From the NCBI RefSeq assembly GCF_014649795.1, contig NZ_BMTS01000015.1:62001-126000 (forward strand): a stretch of 64,000 nt of DNA, read 5' to 3'. Made by a program: the position numbers and the translations under genes. The notes beneath the pieces were generated by a model. It had not been told where the DNA came from. It ran no database searches and worked only from the letters and a program-made list of their open reading frames with translations. Positions 53,100 to 61,833 of the stretch are shown in pieces (position 1 is the stretch's first letter; every line of letters begins with the position of its first letter). Source of the DNA: Streptomyces melanogenes. GTDB taxonomy: Bacteria; Actinomycetota; Actinomycetes; Streptomycetales; Streptomycetaceae.

Positions 53100-55922
53100 T
53101 CAGTCGCGCTCGAAGCGGGACTTCACCGGGAAGTACGCGCTCAGGAACGCCCGCAGCACGCGGTCCTGCTCCTCCACCGACACCTCCGCGTCGGCGGACT
53201 CGCCGATGCAGAACGTGTCGTGGGCGCGCTCGGCGAGCAGCCGGGTCAGCACCGTGTGGTGGTCGTAGTTGCCCACGTTGATGTAGCTGCACGAGATCGC
53301 GCTCGGCACCGAGCTGCCGATCAGGTAGCCGTAGTGGTGGTGCAGCGACGACGTGATCGAGAGGTCCGAGTTGGCGCGGAACGGGTTGGCGGCGGTGCGG
53401 CCCACCTCGTCCGGGAACTTGTCGGCGATCTCGGTCAGCACACTGCGGCGCAGCGGGTGCGGCGCGTGCAGGAAGCTGGTCGTCGTGGTCCGCCCGAACG
53501 CCTCTTCCAGCAGGGCCCGGTTGTTCTTCGCGGCCGCGAAGTAGCCCTCGTCGTCCGGGGACGGCTCGGTCGGCGGGACGGCCGTGGGCGAGCGGAAGAA
53601 CTTGGCGACGCCGTTGCTCAGGAAGAACGACGACGGGTTGAGCGGACGGCCGATGAACACGTCGTCATTGAGGTAGAGGAAGTGCTCGGCCAGGCCCTCG
53701 ATGCGGTACAGCTGGCTCTCGATGGCGTGCGAGTTGAACGTCGGCAGCCAGGCCTGGTCCTTGAAGATCTCGCGGTGGCTGACGACCTTGATGCCGGGCT
53801 GTGTGGTGTCCAGCCAGTCCGGCGTCTGGTCGTCGGTGACCAGGTAGATGGTCCGCACCCAGGGCGCGAACATCTCCAGGGAGCGCAGCGAGTAGCGCAG
53901 CTCGTCGCGGTTGCGGAAGCGCACGTCGCCGCTGTCGGCGTCGTTCGTCGGCATGTTGCGGCTGCGGCGCACCGAGTCGCGGCGCTGCTGCCAGGCCGGG
54001 TCGGTGTCGTCGACCCAGGTGTAGACGACGTCGATCGGGTAGTCGACGTCCCACATCAGCTGCTTGGTGAACTGCGCCAGCGTCGGGTAGTCGCGCTCGC
54101 CGACCCGCAGCTTCGCGGTGGCTTCCAGGTTCGGCAGGCGCCGTCCGAGCAGGGTGGTCAGCCGGGGCGTCTCGCGCCAGCCGTCCTCCTCCGACTCGGC
54201 CCAGAACTCCAGGCTGCAGCCGTACGCCGGTCCGTACCGCAGGGTGCGGCTCTCGGAGGTGATCGGCTTGAAGACGCGCAGGCCCGCGACCTCGCCGACC
54301 TCGCCCAGGCGCTCGGCCAGGACCGCGCCGGGCGCGGCGCCGCGCGGGGTGACCAGCTCGGCGTAGACCGGCTTGCCGTGCAGGGCCGTCGACATGGCCT
54401 CGATCACCCGGCGGCGCATCTCGACGGGCACGGCGACGCGGTGGGCGACGCCGGCGTCGTGGCGCAGCAGGATGTACGGGATCCCCGCGTCCTCCAGGAC
54501 CTTGGCGGTGATCTCCAGGTTGATCTGCGCCATGCGCGGGCCGTTGATGTCGTCGCGCTGCTCGGCGAGCCGGCCGGCCGAGCGGATCAGCGTCCCGGTG
54601 CGGTCCTGCGCCTGGATCATCACCTCGCGGGCCTTCTGCTCGTCCGCCGAGTTCGACAGGGCCGAGACGGGGGCGGCGACGCTGAAGCTGCGGGTGCCGC
54701 CGGCCGCGATGCGCAGCGCGGTGCGGTCGGCGCGCTGCGCCAGGCGCTCGGGGGTGTCGCGGCGGGCGACCAGCTTGGCGAAGAGCTGCTCCCAGCGGGC
54801 GGTGATGTCCTCGCCGCCGAACCGCTCGTACACACCCTTGCGGGCGGCCTTGCCGAACGCGTGCCGGGTGTCGTCCTCGCCCATCAGGCGGGCCATCGCG
54901 GCGGCCAGCGAGTCGATGTCGCCGGGCGGCACGAGCAGACCGTCCACGTCGTGGCGGATGATCTCGGCGGGCCCGGTGACGATGTCGTACGCGATGACCG
55001 GCACGCCGGCCGCGAACATCTCCAGGAGCACCAGCGGGAAGGCCTCGTTGCGCGAGGGCAGCAGGCAGACGCTCGCCTTGGCCCACTCCTGCTCCATCTG
55101 CGAGGAACGGCCGACCAGTTCGATGCGCGAGTGCATGCCCAGGCCCTCGACGAGGCGGCGCAGGCGCACCTCCTGCGGGCCGTCGCCGAAGATCCGCAGC
55201 TGCCAGTCGGGGAAGTCCGCGCAGATCCGCTGGAAGGCGTGGATGGCGTGGTCCAGCTGCTTCTCCGGGGTCATCCGGGCAGCCAGGACGATCGTCTTGG
55301 ACTCCAGGTCGGCGCGCGGACGGTAGCCGTCGGGCACCGCGTTGGGGATCGCGGCGAGCTCCGGGGCGGCCTCGCGCAGCGAGTCGGAGAACCAGTCGTT
55401 GGTGCGCTCGGTCAGCGACACCAGCGCGTCGACGCGCGGGCCGTAGACCAGCAGCGGCTCACCGGAGACGCCGCGCAGCTGGGAGGCGCGGTGCTCCTGG
55501 TGCACGGTGACGACCCGGGAGGGGGCCAGCTCGGCGGCCGCGGCGAGCAGCGCCGGGGTGGTGGTGACCAGCACGTCGGAGTCGAGCGAGCCGAGCGCGG
55601 CCGTCATCTCGATGTCGGACAGCCGGTCGAAGGTGGACTCCCAGGACGGCTTGATGAGCTCGCTCGGCAGCGACTCCAGCGTCCGGCAGGCGTTCTCGTC
55701 CAGGGCGCTGGCGCGCACCGGGCGGCCGTACGATCCGGTCCTGTCCACCAGGTAGCGCCGCTTGACCTGCTGCGCCGCCGAGAAGAACGGCTCGGGGCGG
55801 GTCTTGAAGACGCTCAGCACCTCGACGTCGTGCCGGGGAGCGAGATGGATCGCCTGGGTGTAGGCGGCCATCTCGGTGCCGCCCATCTCGTCGCCCCAGG
55901 TGAGCAGAAACGTGATCTTCAT
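53100..55922 (-). CDS. GT4 glycosyltransferase-Stealth phosphotransferase fusion
   Basis: 940 residues. Residues 1-415 are a GT-B, GT4-type glycosyltransferase: MKITFLLTWGDEMGGTEMAA, VVTVHQEHR, VLAARMTPEKQLDHAIHAF and RNEAFPLVLLEMFAAGVPVIA (the E-x7-E donor motif). Residues 440-620 resemble the N-terminal region of the neighbouring Stealth protein. From about 628, YPIDVVYTWVDDTDPAWQ starts the Stealth domain, with RDELRYSLRSLEMFAPWVRT, HAIESQLYRIEGLAEHFLYLNDDV and APHPLRRSVLTEI. One polypeptide could thus add sugars and phosphosugars in turn. The ATG at 55922 overlaps the upstream stop by 4 bases (ATGA), so translation is coupled. Confidence 0.92.
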   Translation of the reverse strand: MKITFLLTWGDEMGGTEMAAYTQAIHLAPRHDVEVLSVFKTRPEPFFSAAQQVKRRYLVDRTGSYGRPVRASALDENACRTLESLPSELIKPSWESTFDRLSDIEMTAALGSLDSDVLVTTTPALLAAAAELAPSRVVTVHQEHRASQLRGVSGEPLLVYGPRVDALVSLTERTNDWFSDSLREAAPELAAIPNAVPDGYRPRADLESKTIVLAARMTPEKQLDHAIHAFQRICADFPDWQLRIFGDGPQEVRLRRLVEGLGMHSRIELVGRSSQMEQEWAKASVCLLPSRNEAFPLVLLEMFAAGVPVIAYDIVTGPAEIIRHDVDGLLVPPGDIDSLAAAMARLMGEDDTRHAFGKAARKGVYERFGGEDITARWEQLFAKLVARRDTPERLAQRADRTALRIAAGGTRSFSVAAPVSALSNSADEQKAREVMIQAQDRTGTLIRSAGRLAEQRDDINGPRMAQINLEITAKVLEDAGIPYILLRHDAGVAHRVAVPVEMRRRVIEAMSTALHGKPVYAELVTPRGAAPGAVLAERLGEVGEVAGLRVFKPITSESRTLRYGPAYGCSLEFWAESEEDGWRETPRLTTLLGRRLPNLEATAKLRVGERDYPTLAQFTKQLMWDVDYPIDVVYTWVDDTDPAWQQRRDSVRRSRNMPTNDADSGDVRFRNRDELRYSLRSLEMFAPWVRTIYLVTDDQTPDWLDTTQPGIKVVSHREIFKDQAWLPTFNSHAIESQLYRIEGLAEHFLYLNDDVFIGRPLNPSSFFLSNGVAKFFRSPTAVPPTEPSPDDEGYFAAAKNNRALLEEAFGRTTTTSFLHAPHPLRRSVLTEIADKFPDEVGRTAANPFRANSDLSITSSLHHHYGYLIGSSVPSAISCSYINVGNYDHHTVLTRLLAERAHDTFCIGESADAEVSVEEQDRVLRAFLSAYFPVKSRFERD

Positions 55923-56920
55923 GCAACTTCCTCTGCGCCACGGGGGGCGGTTCCGAATCCGGTACAGGACACGGCGAGCACGCCGGCCGGGGTGACGTAG
56001 GCGTGCACCCTCGCGAGCGAACCGTTGTCGAGAGCGACGATACGGAACGGCGTCCGGTAGACCTGCTTGGGGTGACGCACATCGGTCAGCCGCCGGGCGA
56101 TCTTGATCCGGTTCCCACCGGCCTTCAGATGCATGTCCCAGGTGCGGGTGGTGCGGCCGACCGCCATCTCGGCGAGCGGTACGTCGAAGGTGAAGCGGTC
56201 GCCGTCCCACGTCACGGGGGCCGCGGCCGCCTTGCTGCTGCGCCGCAGCACCGCCTCCGCGACGTACTCCTCGACGGGGGCCTTGGGCGCGATGAGCCGG
56301 CCGTGCACCACGATCCGGTCCCAGCGCAGCTCGAACGAGGTGAGCTCGGCCTGGTGGCGCGGGCCGCGCACGTTCAGCATCGAGCGGCCGTCGACCGAGC
56401 GCACCGGACGGAACACGGCGCCGCTGGTGGGTGACGGCGAGGTGGCCAGGGTCGGGCCGTCGGACGACTCCGCGGGGGCCGAGGCGATCTTCGCCCGCAG
56501 CTCACGGCCGTCACTCTCGGTGACCACGACCTCCATGCGCCACATACCGGACGAGAGCACCGGACCGCGGGTGCCGGTCTCCGACGGATCGTCATGGCGC
56601 AGCGGCGCGGTGGCCGTCAGAAGGAGACTTCCGTCACTCTGCGGCTCCTGCTCCAGCTCCACATGGACGACCTTGCGCCCGCGCGACATCTCCAGATGCG
56701 CCGCGCTGACCGCCTCCGGGCGGCGCGGGAAGCTCACCGCGAAGTTGAGGGTGCGCCCACCGGAGACCGAGAAGTGCACGGGCTGCAGCAGCGGCCGCGG
56801 CTTGACTCCGTCGATGGCCGGTACGGTATGCATCTGCTCGACACGTCGGCGCATACGTACTGCCGCGCGGCGCGCCCGCTTGGCGGCGCCCACCGCATAG
56901 GGCAGCAGTGAGTCACTCAC
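55919..56920 (-). CDS. Unknown protein coupled to the GT4-Stealth fusion
   Basis: 333 residues, predominantly beta-strand-like with few hydrophobic runs and no signal peptide. Begins MSDSLLPYAVGAAKRARRAAVRMRRRVEQM, a basic amphipathic segment that could bind membrane. Two similar halves are suggested by the spacing of FRPVRS and FRIVAL patterns, but I recognise no domain. GTG start at 56920. The stop overlaps the next ATG by 4 bases, so it works with the fusion enzyme, perhaps as acceptor-binding or membrane-tethering partner. Upstream lies an AT-rich divergent promoter region. Confidence 0.75.
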   Translation of the reverse strand: MSDSLLPYAVGAAKRARRAAVRMRRRVEQMHTVPAIDGVKPRPLLQPVHFSVSGGRTLNFAVSFPRRPEAVSAAHLEMSRGRKVVHVELEQEPQSDGSLLLTATAPLRHDDPSETGTRGPVLSSGMWRMEVVVTESDGRELRAKIASAPAESSDGPTLATSPSPTSGAVFRPVRSVDGRSMLNVRGPRHQAELTSFELRWDRIVVHGRLIAPKAPVEEYVAEAVLRRSSKAAAAPVTWDGDRFTFDVPLAEMAVGRTTRTWDMHLKAGGNRIKIARRLTDVRHPKQVYRTPFRIVALDNGSLARVHAYVTPAGVLAVSCTGFGTAPRGAEEVA

Positions 56921-56935
56921 GGTGAACCTAGCTCT

Positions 56936-57080
56936 CGTCTGGGCTAATGGTCAGCGTTGCATGCTGCCAATAATGCGTAAGATCGGCAAGTTGCTTCGTA
57001 ATTCTATCGATGCATCACGATTGCTTCATCGAGTGGAACCCAAATGAACTTTCAGCCCTCTCCTCGGGTGGCGGTCTGCT
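56936..57080. promoter_or_regulatory. AT-rich divergent promoter region of the surface-glycan genes
   Basis: By hand count, bases 56941-57060 are about 47 percent GC (57 of 120), against well over 65 percent in neighbouring genes. It contains CCAATAATGC, CGTAATTCTAT and CAAATGAACTTT. It lies between the divergent 333-residue-protein gene and the deacetylase gene and must hold both promoters. The AT-rich character suggests binding by Lsr2-type proteins. Confidence 0.5.
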
Positions 57081-57120
57081 TGATCGCAGATGAACGTGAA
57101 GCGGGGAGTGGGAGAAGGAC

Positions 57121-59280
57121 ATGGGACGCTGGCCGATGATGGGACGCCAAACGGCCTCCCGGCGTACCGTGCTGGCTTCGCTGGCGGGGGTGGTGGCAGC
57201 CGGTGCGATCGCCGGATGCGACAGCAAGCACCCGTCGGCCAGAGGCGCCGCCGTCACAAGTGAACCACCGAAGCCCGTCTCGCTGCTGCCGGTCGACCAC
57301 CGCAGCAGCTTCGACACCCCGGGCCGCCCGCTCGCCATGGCGATCGTCGCGCACCCGGACGACGACCTGTTCTTCATGAACCCGGACACGCTCCACACGA
57401 TCGAGCGAGGCGTCCCGGTCGTCTCCGTGTACGTCACCGGCGGCGGCTCCTTCGGCGTCAACCAGGCACCCGGCGAGCCCAAGGCCCGCCCCGACGTGCC
57501 CGCCTACGTCTCCGCGCGCCAGCAGGGCCTGCGCCAGGCGTACGCCCGGATGCTCGGCGCGACCCTGTTCACCCCGTGGACCCGCACCGCCCTCAAGCTG
57601 CCCGGCGGGCGCGAGGCCGAGCTCAACGTCCTGGAGTACAACGGCCGCCGCGCCGAGCTGATCTTCCTCGGCGTGCGGATGCACGAGAAGACCGGCCGCG
57701 GCTGGGTCGGCATGACCCAGCTGTGGAACACCCCCGGCGTGGTGCTGCGCACCCAGCCCACCCCCGAGTCCCCGGTCCGCGAGAAGTACACCTACAGCCG
57801 CGACGAGCTCACCGACGCGCTGCTGTTCCTGATGCGCAAGTACCGGCCCACGCTGGTGCGCACCCTCGACCCGGACCCCGACGCCCAGGTCCACGACAAG
57901 CTCCACCCGCGCGGCAGCGACCAGGTCGGCTACTCCGACCACCCCGACCACACCGCCGTCGCCCTGTTCACCTGGCGCGCGCTCGCCCAGTGGGGCCAGG
58001 GCAGCACCCAGGGCTCGCGCACCCCCGGCTTCCTCACCGAGGCGTTCCGCGGCTACTACAACCAGCGCTGGCCGTACAACCTCCCCAACGACACCGTCCA
58101 CCAGAAGACCGAGTACCTCAACGCCTACGGCGGCGCCTCCAGCTGGCAGTGCGGCAACGCCTCCGGCTGCGGTGACTACTCGGTCGGCCTCAACGGCGTC
58201 CTCAAGTCCAAGAAGGGCTGGGTCCGCTCCACCCACCGCCGCTACCCGACCGCCGGCCCCAAGGTCGTCGTCGACAAGGACGGCCGGATGACCGCGTACG
58301 CCGTGCTCGGCACCCGCGCCGCCCGCTGGCGCGAGTCCGGCCCCTTCAGCGGCGGCTGGGGCACCGCCGAGGACCTCGGCGGCGGCCCCCTCGCCCCCGC
58401 CCTCAGCGCGGTCGCCGCCCCCGACGGCCGCCACCTCGTGTTCGGCCTGCGCTTCACCAACCTCGGGCCCGCCGACAAGGACGACACCCGCGAGATAGTC
58501 GTCCTGCAGCAGAAGACCGCGGGCGGCGACTTCGAGCCGCAGTGGACCAGCCTCGGCAACCCCGAGACCGATCCCCGCCGCAGCCGCCTCACCGGCCCGC
58601 CCACCGCGATCACCGCCCCCGACGGCACCGTCCACGTCTTCGTGCGCAACGCCGCCAAGGGCGTCAGCACCCGCGTCCGCGACAAGCAGGGCACCTGGTC
58701 GCCGTGGCAGAAGCTGGCCGGCGGCGGACAGATCCAGGAAGGCCTCGCCGCGGCCGTCGACGGCGACGGCCGCGTCCACGTCTTCGGCTCCGCCTTCGGC
58801 TGGGTCGAGCACTGGGCCCAGAAGGACGCAGGCGGCGCCATGGTGCGCGCCGCCCGCGGCCTCAAGACCCGGCCCGGCGACGCCCCCGACGCGGTCACCG
58901 CCAAGGACGGCTCCGTGCTGCTCGCCTACCACAAGCCCTCCAGCGACCAGATCAACGTCGCCCAGCTGCGCGGCGGCCAGGCCGGCCGCTGGACCGAACT
59001 GCCCGACCAGAAGGTCACCGGCTACGGCCCGGTCGCCCTCGTCGACGGCCAGGACCTCGCCACCGGCGGCGTCATGCTCAGCTCGCGCAGCGGCACCGGC
59101 GCCATCGAGATGGTCGACAGCGGCAAGCAGGTCACCCTCCACGGCGACGCGTCCTCCGGCTTCATGGTCGGCGCCCCCGCCGTCGTCCAGGGCGCGAGCG
59201 AGGGCGTCGCCCTCGTCACGCTCGGCCTGAACACCACCCCCGCGGTCACCAGGGTCCCGCCGCGCGCGGGCACCGTCTGA
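57121..59280 (+). CDS. Lipidated PIG-L (LmbE-like) deacetylase with beta-propeller domain
   Basis: 719 residues. Twin-Arg signal SRRTVLASLAGVV with a lipobox (AGAIAGC, Cys33), so an exported lipoprotein via Tat. The PIG-L domain at about 65-320 has the zinc motif AHPDDD near 78-83 and a second zinc His in SDHPDHTAVA near 280. Such enzymes deacetylate GlcNAc-type sugars. Residues 370-719 form repeated blades (VVDKDGRMTAYAVLG, ITAPDGTVHVFVRN, AAVDGDGRVHVFGSA, VTAKDGSVLLAYHK), resembling sialidase/PLL lectin-like propellers that bind glycan. ATG with GAGAAGGA upstream. Divergent from the Stealth operon, fitting work on the same polymer outside the cell. Confidence 0.88.
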   Translation: MGRWPMMGRQTASRRTVLASLAGVVAAGAIAGCDSKHPSARGAAVTSEPPKPVSLLPVDHRSSFDTPGRPLAMAIVAHPDDDLFFMNPDTLHTIERGVPVVSVYVTGGGSFGVNQAPGEPKARPDVPAYVSARQQGLRQAYARMLGATLFTPWTRTALKLPGGREAELNVLEYNGRRAELIFLGVRMHEKTGRGWVGMTQLWNTPGVVLRTQPTPESPVREKYTYSRDELTDALLFLMRKYRPTLVRTLDPDPDAQVHDKLHPRGSDQVGYSDHPDHTAVALFTWRALAQWGQGSTQGSRTPGFLTEAFRGYYNQRWPYNLPNDTVHQKTEYLNAYGGASSWQCGNASGCGDYSVGLNGVLKSKKGWVRSTHRRYPTAGPKVVVDKDGRMTAYAVLGTRAARWRESGPFSGGWGTAEDLGGGPLAPALSAVAAPDGRHLVFGLRFTNLGPADKDDTREIVVLQQKTAGGDFEPQWTSLGNPETDPRRSRLTGPPTAITAPDGTVHVFVRNAAKGVSTRVRDKQGTWSPWQKLAGGGQIQEGLAAAVDGDGRVHVFGSAFGWVEHWAQKDAGGAMVRAARGLKTRPGDAPDAVTAKDGSVLLAYHKPSSDQINVAQLRGGQAGRWTELPDQKVTGYGPVALVDGQDLATGGVMLSSRSGTGAIEMVDSGKQVTLHGDASSGFMVGAPAVVQGASEGVALVTLGLNTTPAVTRVPPRAGTV

Positions 59281-59330
59281 CCGACACACCGCACCGGCTC
59301 ACGACGCCGGGCGGACCGGGAGCGAACAGG

Positions 59331-59358
59331 GGCGTACGGGACCATCCCGTACGCCTCT
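59331..59358 (+). terminator. Terminator after the deacetylase gene
   Basis: GGCGTACGGGA and TCCCGTACGCC form a perfect 11-pair stem around CCA, followed by TCTTCC. Confidence 0.85.
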
Positions 59359-59456
59359 TCCGCACGCCCACACGGGTCTTTGGGCAGGCCGCGCTTACGC
59401 CGCCTTCACGTTCGTACGAAAAGTCACAGCAGTCCTGGTCGGCGGGCCCGGCCTCC

Positions 59457-59468
59457 TAGACTGTCCGT
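59457..59468 (+). promoter_or_regulatory. -10 box, leaderless start for galE
   Basis: TAGACT at 59457-59462 is 6 bases before the ATG at 59469. No ribosome-binding site is present. Confidence 0.6.
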
Positions 59469-60443
59469 ATGACTTGGATGATCACAGGCGGTGCCGGCTA
59501 CATCGGATCTCACGTGGTGAAGGCCCTCGTCGACGGCGGCGAGCAGGTCGTCGTCCTCGACGACCTCAGCACCGGAGACCCGGCCCGGCTGCCCGAAGGC
59601 GTCCGCCTGGAGCGCGGCACCGTCCTCGACCGCGACGTCCTCGACCGCGTCCTGCGCGAGAACGACGTCGACGGCGTCATCCACATCGCCGCCAAGAAGC
59701 AGGTCGGCGAATCCGTCGAACGCCCCCTGCACTACTACCGCGAGAACGTCGAAGGCCTGCGCACCGTCCTGGAAGCCGCAGCCGAAGCCGGCGTGCGCCG
59801 CTTCCTGTTCTCCTCCTCCGCCGCCGTCTACGGCATGCCCGACGTCGACCTCGTCACCGAGCAGACCGAATGCCTGCCCATGAGCCCGTACGGCGAGACC
59901 AAGCTCGCGGGCGAATGGCTCGTCAGCGCCGTCGGCAAGGCCCACGGCATGGCCACCGCCTCGCTGCGCTACTTCAACGTGGCCGGCGCCGCCACCCCCG
60001 AACTCGGCGACCCCGGGATCTTCAACCTCGTCCCGATGGTCTTCGAGCGCCTCACCGACGGCAAGGCACCGCTGATCTTCGGCGACGACTACGCCACCCC
60101 CGACGGCACCTGCGTGCGCGACTACATCCACGTCGAGGACATCGCCACCGCCCACCTCGCCGCCGCCCGCCGGCTCGCCGCCGACCCCGACGCCGCCCTC
60201 ATCCTCAACATCGGCCGCGGCGAAGGCGCCTCCGTCGCCGAAATGGTCGACATCATCCGCGACGTCACCGGCATCACCGAGCCCGCCCCCGAAGTCGCCC
60301 CGCGCCGCGCCGGCGACCCCGCCCGCGTCGTCGCCTCCGCCGAGCTCATCACCAAGGAACTCGACTGGAGCGCCCGCCACGACATCCGCGCCATGATCAC
60401 CTCCGCCTGGGAAGGCTGGCTGCTGCGCCACCCGCGCGACTGA
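59469..60443 (+). CDS. galE: UDP-glucose 4-epimerase
   Basis: 324-residue short-chain dehydrogenase-type epimerase. NAD loop GGAGYIGSHV at 6-15, SSSAAVYG, YGETK (Tyr/Lys catalytic pair near 141-145) and CVRDYIHVEDIA near 216-227. It supplies UDP-galactose for surface glycans; its place next to the Stealth/deacetylase genes suggests that role here. Probably leaderless. A GC-rich hairpin follows. Confidence 0.94.
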   Translation: MTWMITGGAGYIGSHVVKALVDGGEQVVVLDDLSTGDPARLPEGVRLERGTVLDRDVLDRVLRENDVDGVIHIAAKKQVGESVERPLHYYRENVEGLRTVLEAAAEAGVRRFLFSSSAAVYGMPDVDLVTEQTECLPMSPYGETKLAGEWLVSAVGKAHGMATASLRYFNVAGAATPELGDPGIFNLVPMVFERLTDGKAPLIFGDDYATPDGTCVRDYIHVEDIATAHLAAARRLAADPDAALILNIGRGEGASVAEMVDIIRDVTGITEPAPEVAPRRAGDPARVVASAELITKELDWSARHDIRAMITSAWEGWLLRHPRD

Positions 60444-60461
60444 CGCCCCGGATCCCGTGAA

Positions 60462-60487
60462 GGCCCCCGCCCACCCGGGCGGGGGCC
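60462..60487 (+). terminator. Hairpin after galE
   Basis: GGCCCCCGCCC and GGGCGGGGGCC pair perfectly around ACCC. The U-run is weak, as often in Streptomyces. Confidence 0.75.
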
Positions 60488-60544
60488 TGTCCGACACCCC
60501 GTCCAACGCTCGAAACGGCCGTGCGCCCAGACCCCGGCCTGGCA

Positions 60545-60557
60545 TAGATTCCCCGGT
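60545..60557 (+). promoter_or_regulatory. -10 box, leaderless start for proB
   Basis: TAGATT at 60545-60550 is 7 bases before the GTG at 60558, with no ribosome-binding site. Confidence 0.55.
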
Positions 60558-61685
60558 GTGACAGTGGCAAGGCAGTACGTGACCCAGGCCCGCAGGATCG
60601 TCGTCAAGGTGGGCTCGTCCTCCCTCACCACCGCCGCCGGCGGCCTCGACGCCGACCGCGTCGACGCCCTCGTCGACGTCCTCGCCAAAGCCCGCAGCGG
60701 CGGCGAAAAGGAAATAGTGCTGGTCTCCTCCGGCGCCATCGCCGCCGGACTCGCCCCCCTCGGCCTGCGCCGCCGCCCCACCGACCTCGCCCGCCAGCAG
60801 GCCGCCGCCAGCGTCGGCCAAGGCCTCCTCGTCGCCCGCTACACCGCCTCCTTCGCCCGCTACGGCGTACGCGTCGGACAGGTCCTGCTCACCAGCGACG
60901 ACACCAGCCGCCGCGCCCACTACCGCAACGCCTACCGCACCCTCGACCAGCTCCTGGCCATGGGCGCCCTGCCGGTGGTCAACGAGAACGACACCGTCGC
61001 CACCGACGAGATCCGCTTCGGCGACAACGACCGCCTCGCCGCCCTCGTCGCCCACCTCGTCCGCGCCGACCTCCTCGTCCTGCTCTCCGACGTCGACGGC
61101 CTCTACGACGGCGACCCGTCCCTGCCCGGCACCTCCCGCATCGAGGAGGTCCACGGCCCCGACGACATCGCCCACGTACAGATCGGCAGCGCCGGCAAAG
61201 CGGGCGTCGGCACCGGCGGCATGGTCACCAAGGTCGAAGCCGCCCGCATCGCCGCCGCCGCCGGCGTCCCCGTCGTCCTCACCTCCGCCACCCACGCCGC
61301 CGACGCCCTCGCCGGACGCGACACCGGCACCTACTTCCACACCACCGGCCGCCGCTCCGCCGACCGCCTCCTGTGGCTCGCCCACGCCTCCACCCCCCAG
61401 GGCCACCTCGTCCTCGACGACGGAGCCGTACGCGCCGTCGTCGAACGCCACTCCTCCCTGCTGCCCGCCGGAATCGCCGCCGTCGAAGGCGAGTTCAGCG
61501 CCGGCGACCCCGTCGAACTCCGCGACACCACCGGCCGCGCCGTCGCCCGCGGACTCGTCAACTTCGACGCCAAGGAGATCCCCCAACTCCTCGGCCGCTC
61601 CACCCGCGAACTCGCCCGCGAACTCGGCCCGGAATACGAGCGCGAAGTCGTACACAGGGACGATCTGGTCGTTCTCCACCCCTGA
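60558..61685 (+). CDS. proB: Glutamate 5-kinase
   Basis: 375-residue enzyme phosphorylating glutamate, first step of proline synthesis. Amino-acid kinase domain at about 10-265: RRIVVKVGSSSL, VSSGAIAAGL, PVVNENDTVATDEIRFGDND and GTGGMVTKVEAA. A C-terminal PUA domain (about 285-375; AVVERHSSLLPAGI, LVNFDAKEIPQLLGR) is present, as in most bacteria. In the same direction as proA, separated by a small gene. GTG start, probably leaderless. Proline probably feeds back on it. Confidence 0.96.
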   Translation: MTVARQYVTQARRIVVKVGSSSLTTAAGGLDADRVDALVDVLAKARSGGEKEIVLVSSGAIAAGLAPLGLRRRPTDLARQQAAASVGQGLLVARYTASFARYGVRVGQVLLTSDDTSRRAHYRNAYRTLDQLLAMGALPVVNENDTVATDEIRFGDNDRLAALVAHLVRADLLVLLSDVDGLYDGDPSLPGTSRIEEVHGPDDIAHVQIGSAGKAGVGTGGMVTKVEAARIAAAAGVPVVLTSATHAADALAGRDTGTYFHTTGRRSADRLLWLAHASTPQGHLVLDDGAVRAVVERHSSLLPAGIAAVEGEFSAGDPVELRDTTGRAVARGLVNFDAKEIPQLLGRSTRELARELGPEYEREVVHRDDLVVLHP

Positions 61686-61833
61686 AACGGCTGAAAGTCC
61701 AGCCTTCGAGCCGACACCTTCACGAAAACCGCCCCGCGACCCGGCCCGGACTGGTCAACTTTGTTGCGGGGTACTCGCGGGGGTGACCCGCGAGGGGTAC
61801 GGCAACGCATCACAGCATCACAGGAGGCCGCCG

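Noticed and set aside
51000..60000. Secondary-metabolite gene cluster
   Set aside because: No PKS, NRPS, terpene or RiPP core genes. The content fits surface glycan synthesis.
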